Shown piece by piece: positions 1 through 7,998 of a stretch of DNA of 64,000 nucleotides (its first letter is position 1; every line of letters begins with the position of its first letter). The translations under genes and the position numbers were made by a program. Under the pieces are notes generated by a model. That model was not told where the DNA came from, made no database searches, and saw nothing but the letters and a program-made list of their open reading frames with translations. This DNA comes from Thermoclostridium stercorarium subsp. stercorarium DSM 8532 (GTDB lineage Bacteria > Bacillota > Clostridia > DSM-8532), in NCBI RefSeq assembly GCF_000331995.1, contig NC_020134.1, forward strand, positions 2,144,002-2,208,001, read 5' to 3'.

Positions 1-40
1 CAAAATACCGGTGATGATACCTTACATTCCTAAATACCAT
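1..40 (-). CDS. Possible 5' end of a gene running off the left edge
   Basis: On the minus strand an ATG at 40-38 opens a frame that reads MVFRNVRYHHRYF and is still open at the window edge. A GGGGA ribosome-binding-like stretch lies 8 nt before it, and a well-formed promoter with operator-like palindromes lies just upstream (61-146). Only 13 residues are visible, so no function can be given, and it could equally be a leader peptide. The promoter suggests membership of the sulfur regulon seen later in this window (inference). Confidence 0.35.
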   Translation of the reverse strand, partial: MVFRNVRYHHRYF

Positions 41-60
41 TGCGTGATTCCCCGTTAAAT

Positions 61-146
61 AATATTATTCATATATGTTTAATTTTGTATGATTATATAT
101 TATTTATATGATACAGTCAATAATAATTTCATATTATTCATATTTG
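61..146 (-). promoter_or_regulatory. Leftward promoter with three CymR-type operator candidates
   Basis: On the minus strand there is TTGACT (120-115), a 17-nt spacer and TATAAT (97-92). Three 17-mers related to the CATATAT-N3-ATATATG palindrome lie at 61-77, 94-110 and 130-146; the first has a perfect right half and the second overlaps the -10. The same arrangement occurs at cysK, cymR, the peptidase pair and the nitrogenase-like operon. No plus-strand gene follows, so the target gene should lie to the left of the window. The region is very AT-rich, so chance similarity must be kept in mind. From 147 to 458 I see no gene; a 73-codon frame at 199-420 has no ribosome-binding site. Confidence 0.5.
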
Positions 147-458
147 TTTTATATAATATATTCTTAAAATTGCGCTTCCGTGCAATACAGTCCGGAATTT
201 GCGGAAATTCAGATTTGCATGGGATTTCATTCATACGTGTTTACAGTCAAATCAGGAAAATCATATAAAAACGGTTAAGCGGGCAGTGATTGGTTTTGAA
301 TTGACCGGTTTCATATCAAATAATGATATCCGGAAAATATGCGGACAACAGAACAAAAAAAACAAGACTCCCCCCTTCCGCAGCACTGTCAGCAGAAATT
401 GCGGAGTGCGGGAAACATGAAATTGCACGGGCATATTTTTCCCGTGTTTTAAGACATG

Positions 459-1028
459 TCAGCCGTTTCGTTTTAACCAGTCCGATTTGAGAATTGCATA
501 TTGTTTTACATCCCAATACCTGTTCTTAAAAAACAATTTTTCCCTGGCAATACCCTCATAACTCATTCCAACCTTTTGCATAACCCTTCCCGATTTTTCG
601 TTGGGTATAAGGTGGCAGCATTCAATCCTGTTCAAGTCCATTTCGGTGAAAGCGAACTCCAGCAGGCGGTTTACCGCTTCAGTCATAATTCCCTGTCCCC
701 AGTACTTTTTGGAGAGAACATAGCCTATTTCGGCACGCCTGTTTTTCAAATCAATCCCTACAAATCCAACAGTCCCTATCAGTTTGCCGTTTGATTTCAG
801 GACAATGCCCCAATCACCCGCCTCGTCCTTTTCATACCTGTCAAGTGTAAATCTTATAAAATTTTTGGAATCTTCAACCGATTTGTGCGTATTCCAGGTC
901 ACAAACCGCGCCACATCATCATCGGATGCATATTCAAAAATATCATTTTCGTCCCCGGGTCTGAGCTTTCTCAATACAAGCCTTTCTGTTTCAAGCTGCG
1001 GAGTGCCTTTGAATTTCGTGCCGTTCAC
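459..1028 (-). CDS. GNAT-family N-acetyltransferase (RimJ/RimL type)
   Basis: The 189-residue protein has the layout of the RimJ/RimL branch of GNAT acetyltransferases: an N-terminal LETERLVLRKLRPGD strand-loop and the acetyl-CoA pyrophosphate-binding segment KKYWGQGIMTEA at about residues 108-117, followed by a C-terminal half with ANEKSGRVMQKVGM-like spacing (here PNEKSGRVMQKVGM). This branch transfers acetyl from acetyl-CoA to amino groups, in RimJ/L the N-termini of ribosomal proteins; the substrate here cannot be told. The start is GTG at 1028 with AGGAGG about 10 nt upstream. It is separated from yibF by a terminator and appears to be transcribed alone. Confidence 0.85.
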   Translation of the reverse strand: MNGTKFKGTPQLETERLVLRKLRPGDENDIFEYASDDDVARFVTWNTHKSVEDSKNFIRFTLDRYEKDEAGDWGIVLKSNGKLIGTVGFVGIDLKNRRAEIGYVLSKKYWGQGIMTEAVNRLLEFAFTEMDLNRIECCHLIPNEKSGRVMQKVGMSYEGIAREKLFFKNRYWDVKQYAILKSDWLKRNG

Positions 1029-1090
1029 GTGTCTTAAACCTCCTTTGCAGGCATGCCGCCGATAAAAGCATGCCCTGCAAAAATATATAG

Positions 1091-1140
1091 AAAAAACCCG
1101 GCAAAATTACGGTGGGTAATTCCGCCTGAATATGCCGGGT
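1091..1140 (-). terminator. Rho-independent terminator after the YibE/F gene
   Basis: On the minus strand ACCCGGCA (1140-1133) pairs with TGCCGGGT (1103-1096), followed by a T-rich run. The loop is long (about 29 nt) and may hold a second small hairpin. It separates the YibE/F gene from the acetyltransferase. Confidence 0.7.
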
Positions 1141-1252
1141 GAAATGCTTTATTGATTAGTCTTGCACATATTTTCTTTTTTGTCAACAGCTGCAAACTGA
1201 TAATGTACTTAAGCGCCGGAGAGCTCTTTGGTGACAGTATAAACTGACACAA

Positions 1253-2482
1253 TCACTTTTTCCGTTTCCTCGTAAGCAGTATGGCTGCGGTCAGCGACGT
1301 AATCGGCGCAACCGTAACAAGGCCAATGCTCCCTACAACGGTATCGAGTATTTCCGCCGATACGTACTTATAATTCAATATGTTAATAACCGGCGTTCCC
1401 TGAGCCATAAACACCATCAGAAGCGTAACATACCCGCCCGAATAGGCCAGCAGCAAAGTTGTCGTCATTGTTCCCAGGGCGGCGCGCCCGACGCGAATAC
1501 CGGACAAAGCGGCGTCACGCCATGAGATATCAGGAGTTTTGCCCACAACTTCGCAGACCGCAGAGGTTATATCAACGGCCAAATCCACAACCGCCCCGGA
1601 AGAACCGATAAAAATACCGGCCATAAATATCCTTGTGAGGTTCAAATGAGCATAACCACTGTAAAGGAGGCTTTCCGAATAGGGCATAACCGCTCCGTGA
1701 ATTTTGAAGGCTTTTGTAAAAATTATTCCAAGCACGGCGGTCATAACAGTTCCAAGAATTGCGCCAATTGTAGCCGACAAAGCCCTGCAGTCAAATCCGT
1801 ATACGGCAGTGATAACAATAACCGTCAGTATAATTGTAATTACCAAACCGGTCAGAACAGGATCGTTCCCGTTCAGATACCCCGGTACCAATACCTTCCA
1901 TATAATCAAAACCGTCACCGCAAATGACATAAGCGCCCTTAGGCCAATTCTGCCGGCGAACAGAATAAGAAGCATTACGAATATTGCCATAAGCAGAATT
2001 TCTTTGCCTAACCGAAAATGATCAATCATATTTACGGCTTTAATCTCATCATTGCGATAACTGACAACAATTAGCGCCATATCGCCTTCCCTGAAAATCT
2101 TGTCCTGCTCAAGGGAACCGTTCAACATGTTAACAGCCTCACCTTCCGAGCCCTTAAAACGGCCGCCTAAAATCTTTATCCTGCACCTTTGCTCGCCGGT
2201 CTGTATCAATCCCGTATTTATTAATTTGCTGTTATCGGTTTGTAGTACTCTGCCCACCGTTCTGTCCGCGCCCTGGTAGATTTTTATTTTTTCATATTCG
2301 TTCGGAAGAAACAATAAAAAAATCAGAAGGGCAAAACAGATAATTTCCGGCAGATTTGACTTGAGTACCGTAAATATTTTCCCTTTCACGTTATATAGTA
2401 ACCCGTCCTTTCCGAATTTTTCCGCATTATACAGCCACAGGCATGGCAAATGCATGCCATGCCTGTGGCTCAGATGCCGCAT
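1253..2482 (-). CDS. YibE/F-family multi-pass membrane protein
   Basis: A 409-residue frame with one hydrophobic segment near residues 48-60, an extracytoplasmic domain of about 110 residues, then seven or so membrane segments, the arrangement of YibE/F proteins. Their biochemical function is not established. Two starts compete: ATG at 2482 has GAGGTG 6 nt upstream and lies 17 nt after the phosphatase stop, but its first 20 codons come from a perfect 16-bp inverted repeat (2433-2470). The alternative is GTG at 2389, which puts the first membrane segment at the N-terminus as usual in the family. The position behind phoA suggests either co-transcription or an own promoter (TATAAT at 2431-2426). 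Confidence 0.8.
   Translation of the reverse strand: MRHLSHRHGMHLPCLWLYNAEKFGKDGLLYNVKGKIFTVLKSNLPEIICFALLIFLLFLPNEYEKIKIYQGADRTVGRVLQTDNSKLINTGLIQTGEQRCRIKILGGRFKGSEGEAVNMLNGSLEQDKIFREGDMALIVVSYRNDEIKAVNMIDHFRLGKEILLMAIFVMLLILFAGRIGLRALMSFAVTVLIIWKVLVPGYLNGNDPVLTGLVITIILTVIVITAVYGFDCRALSATIGAILGTVMTAVLGIIFTKAFKIHGAVMPYSESLLYSGYAHLNLTRIFMAGIFIGSSGAVVDLAVDITSAVCEVVGKTPDISWRDAALSGIRVGRAALGTMTTTLLLAYSGGYVTLLMVFMAQGTPVINILNYKYVSAEILDTVVGSIGLVTVAPITSLTAAILLTRKRKK
2433..2470. repeat. Perfect 16-bp inverted repeat between phosphatase and YibE/F genes
   Basis: AGCCACAGGCATGGCA (2433-2448) is repeated exactly in inverse at 2455-2470 with a 6-nt loop. There is no T-run on either side, so it is not a canonical terminator. 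A TATAAT on the minus strand (2431-2426) directly abuts it, so it could be an operator, an mRNA-stabilising hairpin after phoA, or a REP-like element. Confidence 0.6.
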
Positions 2483-2498
2483 TTAAACACCTCAGCAC

Positions 2499-4040
2499 TT
2501 ATTTTACCGAAGTAAGTTTTGCCAGTTTAAAATATATGTCAGTGTTATCATAATAACCTTCAAAAAGCTCGGCTCCGTTTCCAACGGCAAAAACAGGCAC
2601 CGGAAGTCCGGTATGGGCATAGGAACTAAAGTTAATGCCCGATTTGTTGTTTAGTATATGAGTAATGGTAACGGTCAGCGGCTCATAAGTCCCATAAAGT
2701 ATATATTCTTCCTCGTTCAGCTGTCTGTACCCGTCAATGGTCCTCCTGTACGCCTCATACAATTTCTCATACTCATAGTCGGTCAGAATTAAATTGGGGT
2801 TTGTATCTGATTTGGCTTTATATTTGGGTACAAGTCCAAAATTCTCTTCAATATCCGTTAAAACATCGGAAAATTTCGTGTTGTTTTTCTTATACCCGGC
2901 GACATAATCAGTATCAAATTTGGCATAAGATATTTTCTGATTGGAAAGATTGGTTAAGAACGTATCATAATCCGTTCCGGCAAAACCTATTGAAAGACCG
3001 CCTGTTTCATGATCGCCGGTAACCAGTATCAGAGTATCTTCAGGATGCTTATTGTAAAATTCCACCGCCACTTCAACCGCATTGCTTAACGCAATTGTGT
3101 CATGTATTACCGTCGCCGCATCGTTAGCGTGACACGCCCAGTCAATCTTTCCGCCTTCCACCATCATAAAGAAACCCGTATCATTGTAAAGCATCTCAAT
3201 GCCTTTTCTTACATAGTCTGCAAGCCTCCACTCCCCGTCTTTCGCGTCAATCTCATATGAAATTGAATCGTAGTCAGCGAGGGTTTCGGATATAACAATT
3301 GTCTTTCCGTCATTAGCGCTTAATTTTTCGGCATCTTTCTGCTTTGTTACCACTTTGTATCCTTTTTCCCTCGCTATATCATACAGGCTTTTCTGATCAC
3401 CCTTTTCCCCGTTCGGGCTGATCAGCGCACCTCCCGCGAAGAAGTCAAAACCGCTTTCAATCATTTCCAGACCTATTTCATAATAATTGCTCCTGGAAGG
3501 CTGGTGCGCGTAGAACGCCGCCGGGGTCGCGTGGTTTAAGTTGACAGACGTAATGATGCCGATTTTATATCCCAACTGCTTTTTTAACTTCTCTGAAATG
3601 GCTTCAAACTTTTTTGTATATGTGGTATCCATATTGATAACGCCACTGTACGTTTTATTTCCGGTAGCAATGGATGTTGCCGTTGACGACGAGTCGGGGG
3701 CAAATGAAGAACTGTCATATGTTTCGGCCACGCCTGTAACGGGAAATTTCATAAAGCTTAGAGGCACAGCGACCACTTCGCCGTCACTTGACTTTGCGCC
3801 AAGATAATAGGATGCAGTTTGTATCTGAGGATAACTCATGCCATCCCCGATAAACAGGAATATGTATTTCGGCGCTTTCCGGCTTGCAGTTATCACTCCA
3901 GTTAATGCTGTTTTATTACGGCTTTGAAAGGTTTCAGCATTACTGCCGCCGCCTAACAGCACCGAAAACACCGATGCAATGAACAAAACCGCAAAAATGA
4001 CCGACGCAATTTTTTTCCAGTGATTTTTCATTTTCTTCAC
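2499..4040 (-). CDS. Alkaline phosphatase (PhoA family), secreted
   Basis: A 513-residue PhoA-type phosphomonoesterase. Residues 1-36 form a signal peptide or membrane anchor (basic KKMKNHWKK, then a hydrophobic stretch). The metal-binding IGDGMS motif is at about 64-69 (Asp66), and PDSSSTATS at 115-123 holds the predicted nucleophile Ser117 after an Asp. Further family motifs are VEGGKIDWACHANDA, VTGDHETGG and YAHTGLPVPVFA, which supply the remaining Zn/Mg ligands. It would release phosphate from organic esters outside the membrane. Three TTAACA-like hexamers at 10-11 bp spacing upstream suggest PhoP control. Length and motifs are complete. Confidence 0.93.
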   Translation of the reverse strand: MKKMKNHWKKIASVIFAVLFIASVFSVLLGGGSNAETFQSRNKTALTGVITASRKAPKYIFLFIGDGMSYPQIQTASYYLGAKSSDGEVVAVPLSFMKFPVTGVAETYDSSSFAPDSSSTATSIATGNKTYSGVINMDTTYTKKFEAISEKLKKQLGYKIGIITSVNLNHATPAAFYAHQPSRSNYYEIGLEMIESGFDFFAGGALISPNGEKGDQKSLYDIAREKGYKVVTKQKDAEKLSANDGKTIVISETLADYDSISYEIDAKDGEWRLADYVRKGIEMLYNDTGFFMMVEGGKIDWACHANDAATVIHDTIALSNAVEVAVEFYNKHPEDTLILVTGDHETGGLSIGFAGTDYDTFLTNLSNQKISYAKFDTDYVAGYKKNNTKFSDVLTDIEENFGLVPKYKAKSDTNPNLILTDYEYEKLYEAYRRTIDGYRQLNEEEYILYGTYEPLTVTITHILNNKSGINFSSYAHTGLPVPVFAVGNGAELFEGYYDNTDIYFKLAKLTSVK

Positions 4041-4069
4041 CCCTCATTTTATTACTTTTTTCCTTATCC

Positions 4070-4134
4070 ATTATAATAATAAAAAATTTTACAGACTATC
4101 ATATTACTGTTAAATTAAGTTAATTTTTTGTAAA
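4070..4134 (-). promoter_or_regulatory. PHO-box-like repeats and -10 of the alkaline phosphatase gene
   Basis: Reading on the minus strand, TTTACA (4134-4129), TTAACT (4123-4118) and TTAACA (4113-4108) are spaced 11 and 10 bp apart, like the TT(A/T/C)A(C/T)A repeats bound by PhoP in Bacillus. A TATAAT (4075-4070) lies about 32 bp further on, before the phosphatase start. No PhoPR pair is in the window apart from unassigned sensor kinases. Confidence 0.5.
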
Positions 4135-4348
4135 GTGTTTATGTGAAAATTATACAGAAACGCTTATACCATTGGCATTAGTTAATCTGCGCCCGGAATT
4201 AATGCTTCAAAGGGAAAATGGAACTCAGCCTGGAGTTCGTGCATGATATGAACAAAACAAGAACATATCCACTAAATTTGCAAAGTTAAACTAAGATGTG
4301 ATTTGCGGCAAACCCTTGACTCCTGCGCCTTTTTTATTATTTTGTCTG

Positions 4349-4904
4349 TTATCTCATCAGACTTGTATCTGGCCAATACCTGGTTAGTACAGGGATCCAG
4401 TCGGCAATAATATTACGGGAGACTTCATTCAAGTCACAAATTTCAAACTGGAATATTTGCTCTTGCATCCGGCTTGACCCATTCAAAAAGTGATTCCACA
4501 AAATCTTTCAAGTGGTGTGCCTTGTCCAAAGCCACGCTGATGTATTCGTCATTTTCTTCCCCTGCCACCATTTTGTTTTGTATGTCTTCCAGGTGCCCGA
4601 CCAACGAGGTCAGCGGTGTTTTTACATCATGTGAAAGGCTTGTCATCATGCGTTTATAAGCCTGTTCGGATTTTTTCATTCTGATAAGCTGTGCCTGATA
4701 TCCTGTTACAATTTCATTGATACTGTATCATATGTCTTTTATCATGTCGTTTTCTCTTGCACGCACCCGGCGGTTAAGGTTACCTTTCTTTATATCTTCC
4801 AATGCGACTTTTATAATTAAAAGCTGTTCTCTGACACGAAAAAGCTTTGCTGCCATACAGGCAACAACACAAACACACAAAACTCTGTGGCAATACAGTT
4901 CCAT
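4349..4904 (-). pseudogene. Degraded sensor histidine kinase
   Basis: Translating the minus strand from ATG 4904 gives a membrane-like N-terminus (MELYCHRVLCVCVVACMAAK), a HAMP-like linker (LEDIKKGNLNRRVRARE), then an in-frame TGA after NDMIKDI. The frame resumes into the phospho-acceptor region with SLSHDVKTPLTSL. After LFEWVKPDA the reading must shift by one base to continue as QIFQFEICDLNEVSRNIIADWIPVL, and it stops at 4349. The whole HATPase domain is missing. One stop, one frameshift and one truncation make it a pseudogene. The gaps 4135-4348 and 4905-5139 show no further gene. Confidence 0.8.
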
Positions 4905-5139
4905 TGTGTTGTTAACGCCGTTTTTATGAAATGTATTGACATTACTGTCAGTAATAATCTTATTATGTTTCTTTAGTCCGAAACATGCAAGAATGTAACC
5001 GGAAAAGAAAGCATTTTTAAATTTGTCTTAATTTAAAGCATTATAACCAACCGAATGATTTTGCTCAAAAGCAGACGTATGAATATTACGTCCGCCGGCT
5101 TTTTTTCATATCATGAGCTGTCTGACAGTATAACGGAAT

Positions 5140-6195
5140 TTACTTGGGAAGCGATACGGTAAAAACCGTTTTGCGATTTGACGATGACACGGTGATATCC
5201 CCGTTGTGCAATCTGACGATTTCTTTCACTATGGCAAGCCCCAGGCCGTTACCCTCCGTTGAGCTGAATTTGCTTTCCCGGTAGAATTTTCGGAAAATTT
5301 TTTCTTTCGCCTCAGGCGGTATCTCAACGCCCGTGTCTGCCACCGACACAGATATCCTTTTTTCATTCTCGGCAATGTCAATTATCATCTCAGTGCCTTC
5401 GTCGCCATATTTTACGGCATTGTCTATAAGATTTATCCACACCTGCCCGAGCATTTCCTCGTTCGCACTGATGTAATGCTCCCCAAAATCAAGCACCGGG
5501 GTGATATTCTTTTTGCTCCATTTGTTTTCAAGAAGAAGAACACAGTTTCTGATCTGTTCCGAAAGATTATAACTTGATACCCCGGTCAGAGCCGCCTGAT
5601 TCTCCACTTTTGTCAGGGTAAGAATATTTGTGGCCATCGCCGAAAGACGGAGAGCTTCCTTTTCTATAATGTCAATATATTCAGCTTTCTGCTCCTCTGT
5701 CAGATCCCCGCGTTTGAGCAGCCTCGCAAAACCCGCGATGGAAGTTATCGGGGTTTTGAACTCGTGGGAAAAGTTGTTTATAAAATCGGTACGGAATATA
5801 ACGTTCTTTTCAAGTTCCTCCGCCAGATTATTGAAGCTTCTGCTCACTTCCACCGCAGTCGGATGCCTGCCGAGGAGTTTTCCGAAATGGAGCCTCGTCC
5901 TGTAGTCTCCCGCCGCAAGACGGTTCATTGCGTTTATCACATCGTTGACGGGTTTCAGCGGAATACGGCTTGTAATGGCGGTAAGCACCACTCCGATAAG
6001 TATGCTTGCGATCATCATGGTCAAAAACAGCGGAACGCTTCTCGGCGCCTCTCCATTCGGCGATAATATTCCCCTGCGAATCAAAAAAACTATAATACCC
6101 CCGACCACGGCGGTGGTTATAATAAGGAAACAAAAAACTATGCCTGAAAAAAGCAGAGTCAATGCCAAACGGTGTTTTCTTTCTTCCGGTTTCAT
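5140..6195 (-). CDS. Membrane sensor histidine kinase, orphan
   Basis: The 351-residue protein is a complete class I histidine kinase. Two membrane segments (about 14-40 and 55-75) flank a very short extracytoplasmic loop, followed by a HAMP region (about 77-130) and a HisKA domain with NFSHEFKTP (His144). The HATPase domain has an N box (NLIDNAVKYGD), a G1 box (VADTGVEIP) and a G2 box (EGNGLGLAIVKEI). The short sensor loop suggests it senses within the membrane, as in cell-envelope or antibiotic-sensing kinases (inference). No response regulator gene is adjacent: downstream is the kinase pseudogene and upstream is cysK. A weak hairpin at 5078-5105 may end the transcript. Confidence 0.88.
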   Translation of the reverse strand: MKPEERKHRLALTLLFSGIVFCFLIITTAVVGGIIVFLIRRGILSPNGEAPRSVPLFLTMMIASILIGVVLTAITSRIPLKPVNDVINAMNRLAAGDYRTRLHFGKLLGRHPTAVEVSRSFNNLAEELEKNVIFRTDFINNFSHEFKTPITSIAGFARLLKRGDLTEEQKAEYIDIIEKEALRLSAMATNILTLTKVENQAALTGVSSYNLSEQIRNCVLLLENKWSKKNITPVLDFGEHYISANEEMLGQVWINLIDNAVKYGDEGTEMIIDIAENEKRISVSVADTGVEIPPEAKEKIFRKFYRESKFSSTEGNGLGLAIVKEIVRLHNGDITVSSSNRKTVFTVSLPK

Positions 6196-6299
6196 TTTCC
6201 ACCCGCCTTACAGCCAAACTCTGTGGCAATTATAATTCCTTACCGAAATTATAATATAACATATGACAATTTAAAACGCATATTTCACCGAAAGGAGCC

Positions 6300-6336
6300 A
6301 TAAATAAAGGCGTTCCAGCTGAAAGGAACGCCTTTT
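6300..6336 (-). terminator. Terminator after cysK (bidirectional form)
   Basis: AAAGGCGTTCC (6306-6316) pairs perfectly with GGAACGCCTTT (6325-6335). T-rich tracts flank it on both strands, so it can end cysK transcription on the minus strand and insulate the histidine kinase gene. Confidence 0.85.
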
Positions 6337-6364
6337 CGAAGGGGGTTTTATCCGATTGGGGGTA

Positions 6365-7297
6365 TTACTCAGAAAACAGAGGCGTTGAAAGGTACCTCTC
6401 GCCCGTATCGGGAAGAATTACAACAATAACCTTGCCTGCATTTTCAGGCCGTTTTGCCACTTCGGTGGCTGCCCAGAGCGCAGCTCCTGAAGAAATGCCG
6501 ACAAGCACTCCTTCTGTTCTTGCCAGATCTCTGCTTGTGGCAAATGCGTCTTCATTCTTTACGCGAACAATCTCATCATAAATACCGGTATTAAGCACTC
6601 TGGGAACAAAACCTGCCCCAATTCCCTGAATCTTATGTGGCCCCGGCTTTCCGCCCGAAAGAACGGGAGATGCGTCGGGCTCAACAGCAACTATTCTGAT
6701 ATCAGGTTTCTGGGACTTTAGGTATTCACCGGCTCCGGTTATTGTGCCGCCCGTTCCGATACCTGCCACGAAAATATCAACCTTCCCGTCGGTGTCTTCC
6801 CAGATTTCAGGACCTGTTGTTCTTCTGTGGATTTCGGGATTGGCGGGATTGTCAAACTGCCCAGGGATAAAAGAATTCGGGATTTCTTTAGCCAGTTCCT
6901 CTGCCTTTGCAATTGCGCCGGGCATACCCTTTGAGCCTTCGGTAAGTACAAGCTCAGCTCCATACGCTTTCAGCAGGTTTCTTCTCTCAATGCTCATTGT
7001 CTCGGGCATTGTCAAAATTACACGGTAACCGCGGGCCGCAGCTATTGCCGCGAGAGCAATACCGGTATTCCCGCTGGTGGGCTCTATTATGACGGTGTCA
7101 GGCTTCAGGATTCCTCTTCTTTCCGCGTCCTCAATCATGGATTTTGCAATTCGGTCCTTAACGCTTCCTGCGGGATTGTAATACTCCAGTTTTGCTATTA
7201 CGGTCGCCTGAAGTCCATGTTTTTTTTCATAATTAACCAGATGAAGCAAAGGAGTTCTTCCTATCAGTTCGGTTACATTCTGATAAATCCTTGCCAT
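6365..7297 (-). CDS. cysK: Cysteine synthase (O-acetylserine sulfhydrylase)
   Basis: A 310-residue PLP enzyme that makes cysteine from O-acetylserine and sulfide. The PLP-binding lysine is in NPAGSVKDR (Lys47), the substrate loop is PTSGNTGIA (75-80), and the C-terminal [10 protein letters not shown] and DTGERYLST segments are conserved. It is transcribed divergently from a CymR-like regulator whose C-terminus ends in -MFYI. In Bacillus subtilis CysK binds CymR and acts as its cysteine-availability sensor, so this enzyme is probably both catalyst and co-regulator (established for the family, inferred here). Its promoter carries a copy of the regulon palindrome. Confidence 0.95.
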   Translation of the reverse strand: MARIYQNVTELIGRTPLLHLVNYEKKHGLQATVIAKLEYYNPAGSVKDRIAKSMIEDAERRGILKPDTVIIEPTSGNTGIALAAIAAARGYRVILTMPETMSIERRNLLKAYGAELVLTEGSKGMPGAIAKAEELAKEIPNSFIPGQFDNPANPEIHRRTTGPEIWEDTDGKVDIFVAGIGTGGTITGAGEYLKSQKPDIRIVAVEPDASPVLSGGKPGPHKIQGIGAGFVPRVLNTGIYDEIVRVKNEDAFATSRDLARTEGVLVGISSGAALWAATEVAKRPENAGKVIVVILPDTGERYLSTPLFSE

Positions 7298-7322
7298 ATT
7301 AACACACCCTTTTCATTTATTT

Positions 7323-7371
7323 CATATATGTTTTATATGTTTATAATACTACTTATAAATTACGGTGTCAA
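7323..7371 (-). promoter_or_regulatory. cysK promoter with operator-like palindrome
   Basis: On the minus strand TTGACA (7371-7366), a 17-nt spacer and TATTAT (7348-7343) form a sigma-A promoter. The 17-mer CATATATGTTTTATATG (7323-7339; one mismatch between half-sites) lies 3 nt downstream of the -10, where a repressor would block initiation. Between here and 7462 nothing else is seen. Confidence 0.65.
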
Positions 7372-7461
7372 TACCTTTGCAAAAAACCGCCGAAAAATTC
7401 CAGGCACTGTGATATCAGCACTGTTACAGCATAAGCAGCATGGCAAAATACAATTCCGGTA

Positions 7462-7512
7462 TTGACAGATTTTCTTAATGAATTTATTATTAATACATAC
7501 TATTTATATATG
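7462..7512 (+). promoter_or_regulatory. cymR promoter with operator-like palindrome
   Basis: TTGACA (7462-7467), a 17-nt spacer and TATTAT (7485-7490) are followed at 7496-7512 by CATACTATTTATATATG, whose right half matches the regulon motif exactly and whose left half is degenerate. Placement around the expected transcription start suggests autoregulation. Confidence 0.6.
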
Positions 7513-7530
7513 AAATGTGAGTGATAATGG

Positions 7531-7977
7531 ATGAGAATATCGGCAAAAGGACGATATGCTTTGGCAGCACTGATTTATATGGGGCTACAATATAATAACG
7601 GTGAGTATATTACCATTATCAACATTTCCGAGGAACTCGGCATATCAAAGATATACCTTGAGCAGGTGTTTTCTCTGCTCAAAAAGGCTGAACTTGTAAT
7701 TTCCTCCAAAGGTTCGCAGGGCGGATACCTGCTTTCACGGTCGCCCAGGGAAATTACCGTGCTCGACATACTTTCGGCCGTGGAAGTATCCCTGTTTGAG
7801 CAAACCAACGACACCGTCCCCGACAAGGCGCCTGACATTGAAAAAGCCCTGAAACTTTCGGTTTTTGATGTGCTGGATCAAAGCATCATTAAAACATTAA
7901 GCGGAATAACACTTGCCGATCTTGTAAGCGAAGCTGAAAAACACAAAAGAGACGATGCTATGATGTTTTATATATAA
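7531..7977 (+). CDS. cymR: Rrf2-family repressor, CymR type
   Basis: A 148-residue Rrf2 protein with an N-terminal winged helix (MRISAKGRYALAALIYM; recognition region ISKIYLEQVFSLLKKAELV; wing GSQGGYLLSR). It has no cysteine at all, so it cannot hold the Fe-S cluster of IscR or NsrR and belongs with CymR, the master repressor of cysteine metabolism in Bacillus. The C-terminus DDAMMFYI resembles the YMFYI end of Bacillus CymR. Divergent to cysK and first gene of a run with metI and metC, it most likely represses the sulfur genes here through the 17-bp palindrome found at five promoter regions. The start is ATG 7531; the ribosome-binding site is weak. Confidence 0.85.
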   Translation: MRISAKGRYALAALIYMGLQYNNGEYITIINISEELGISKIYLEQVFSLLKKAELVISSKGSQGGYLLSRSPREITVLDILSAVEVSLFEQTNDTVPDKAPDIEKALKLSVFDVLDQSIIKTLSGITLADLVSEAEKHKRDDAMMFYI

Positions 7978-7998
7978 TTTGGGCAAAGGAAGATGCTT

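Noticed and set aside
199-420. A 73-codon gene on the plus strand
   Set aside because: No ribosome-binding site, no recognisable domain and low-complexity flanks.
4877-6230. A repeat pair (AAACTCTGTGGCAAT at 4878 and 6215) as a duplication or attachment site
   Set aside because: The match is only about 15 nt. It could be a relic of kinase homology or chance; no mobile gene lies between.
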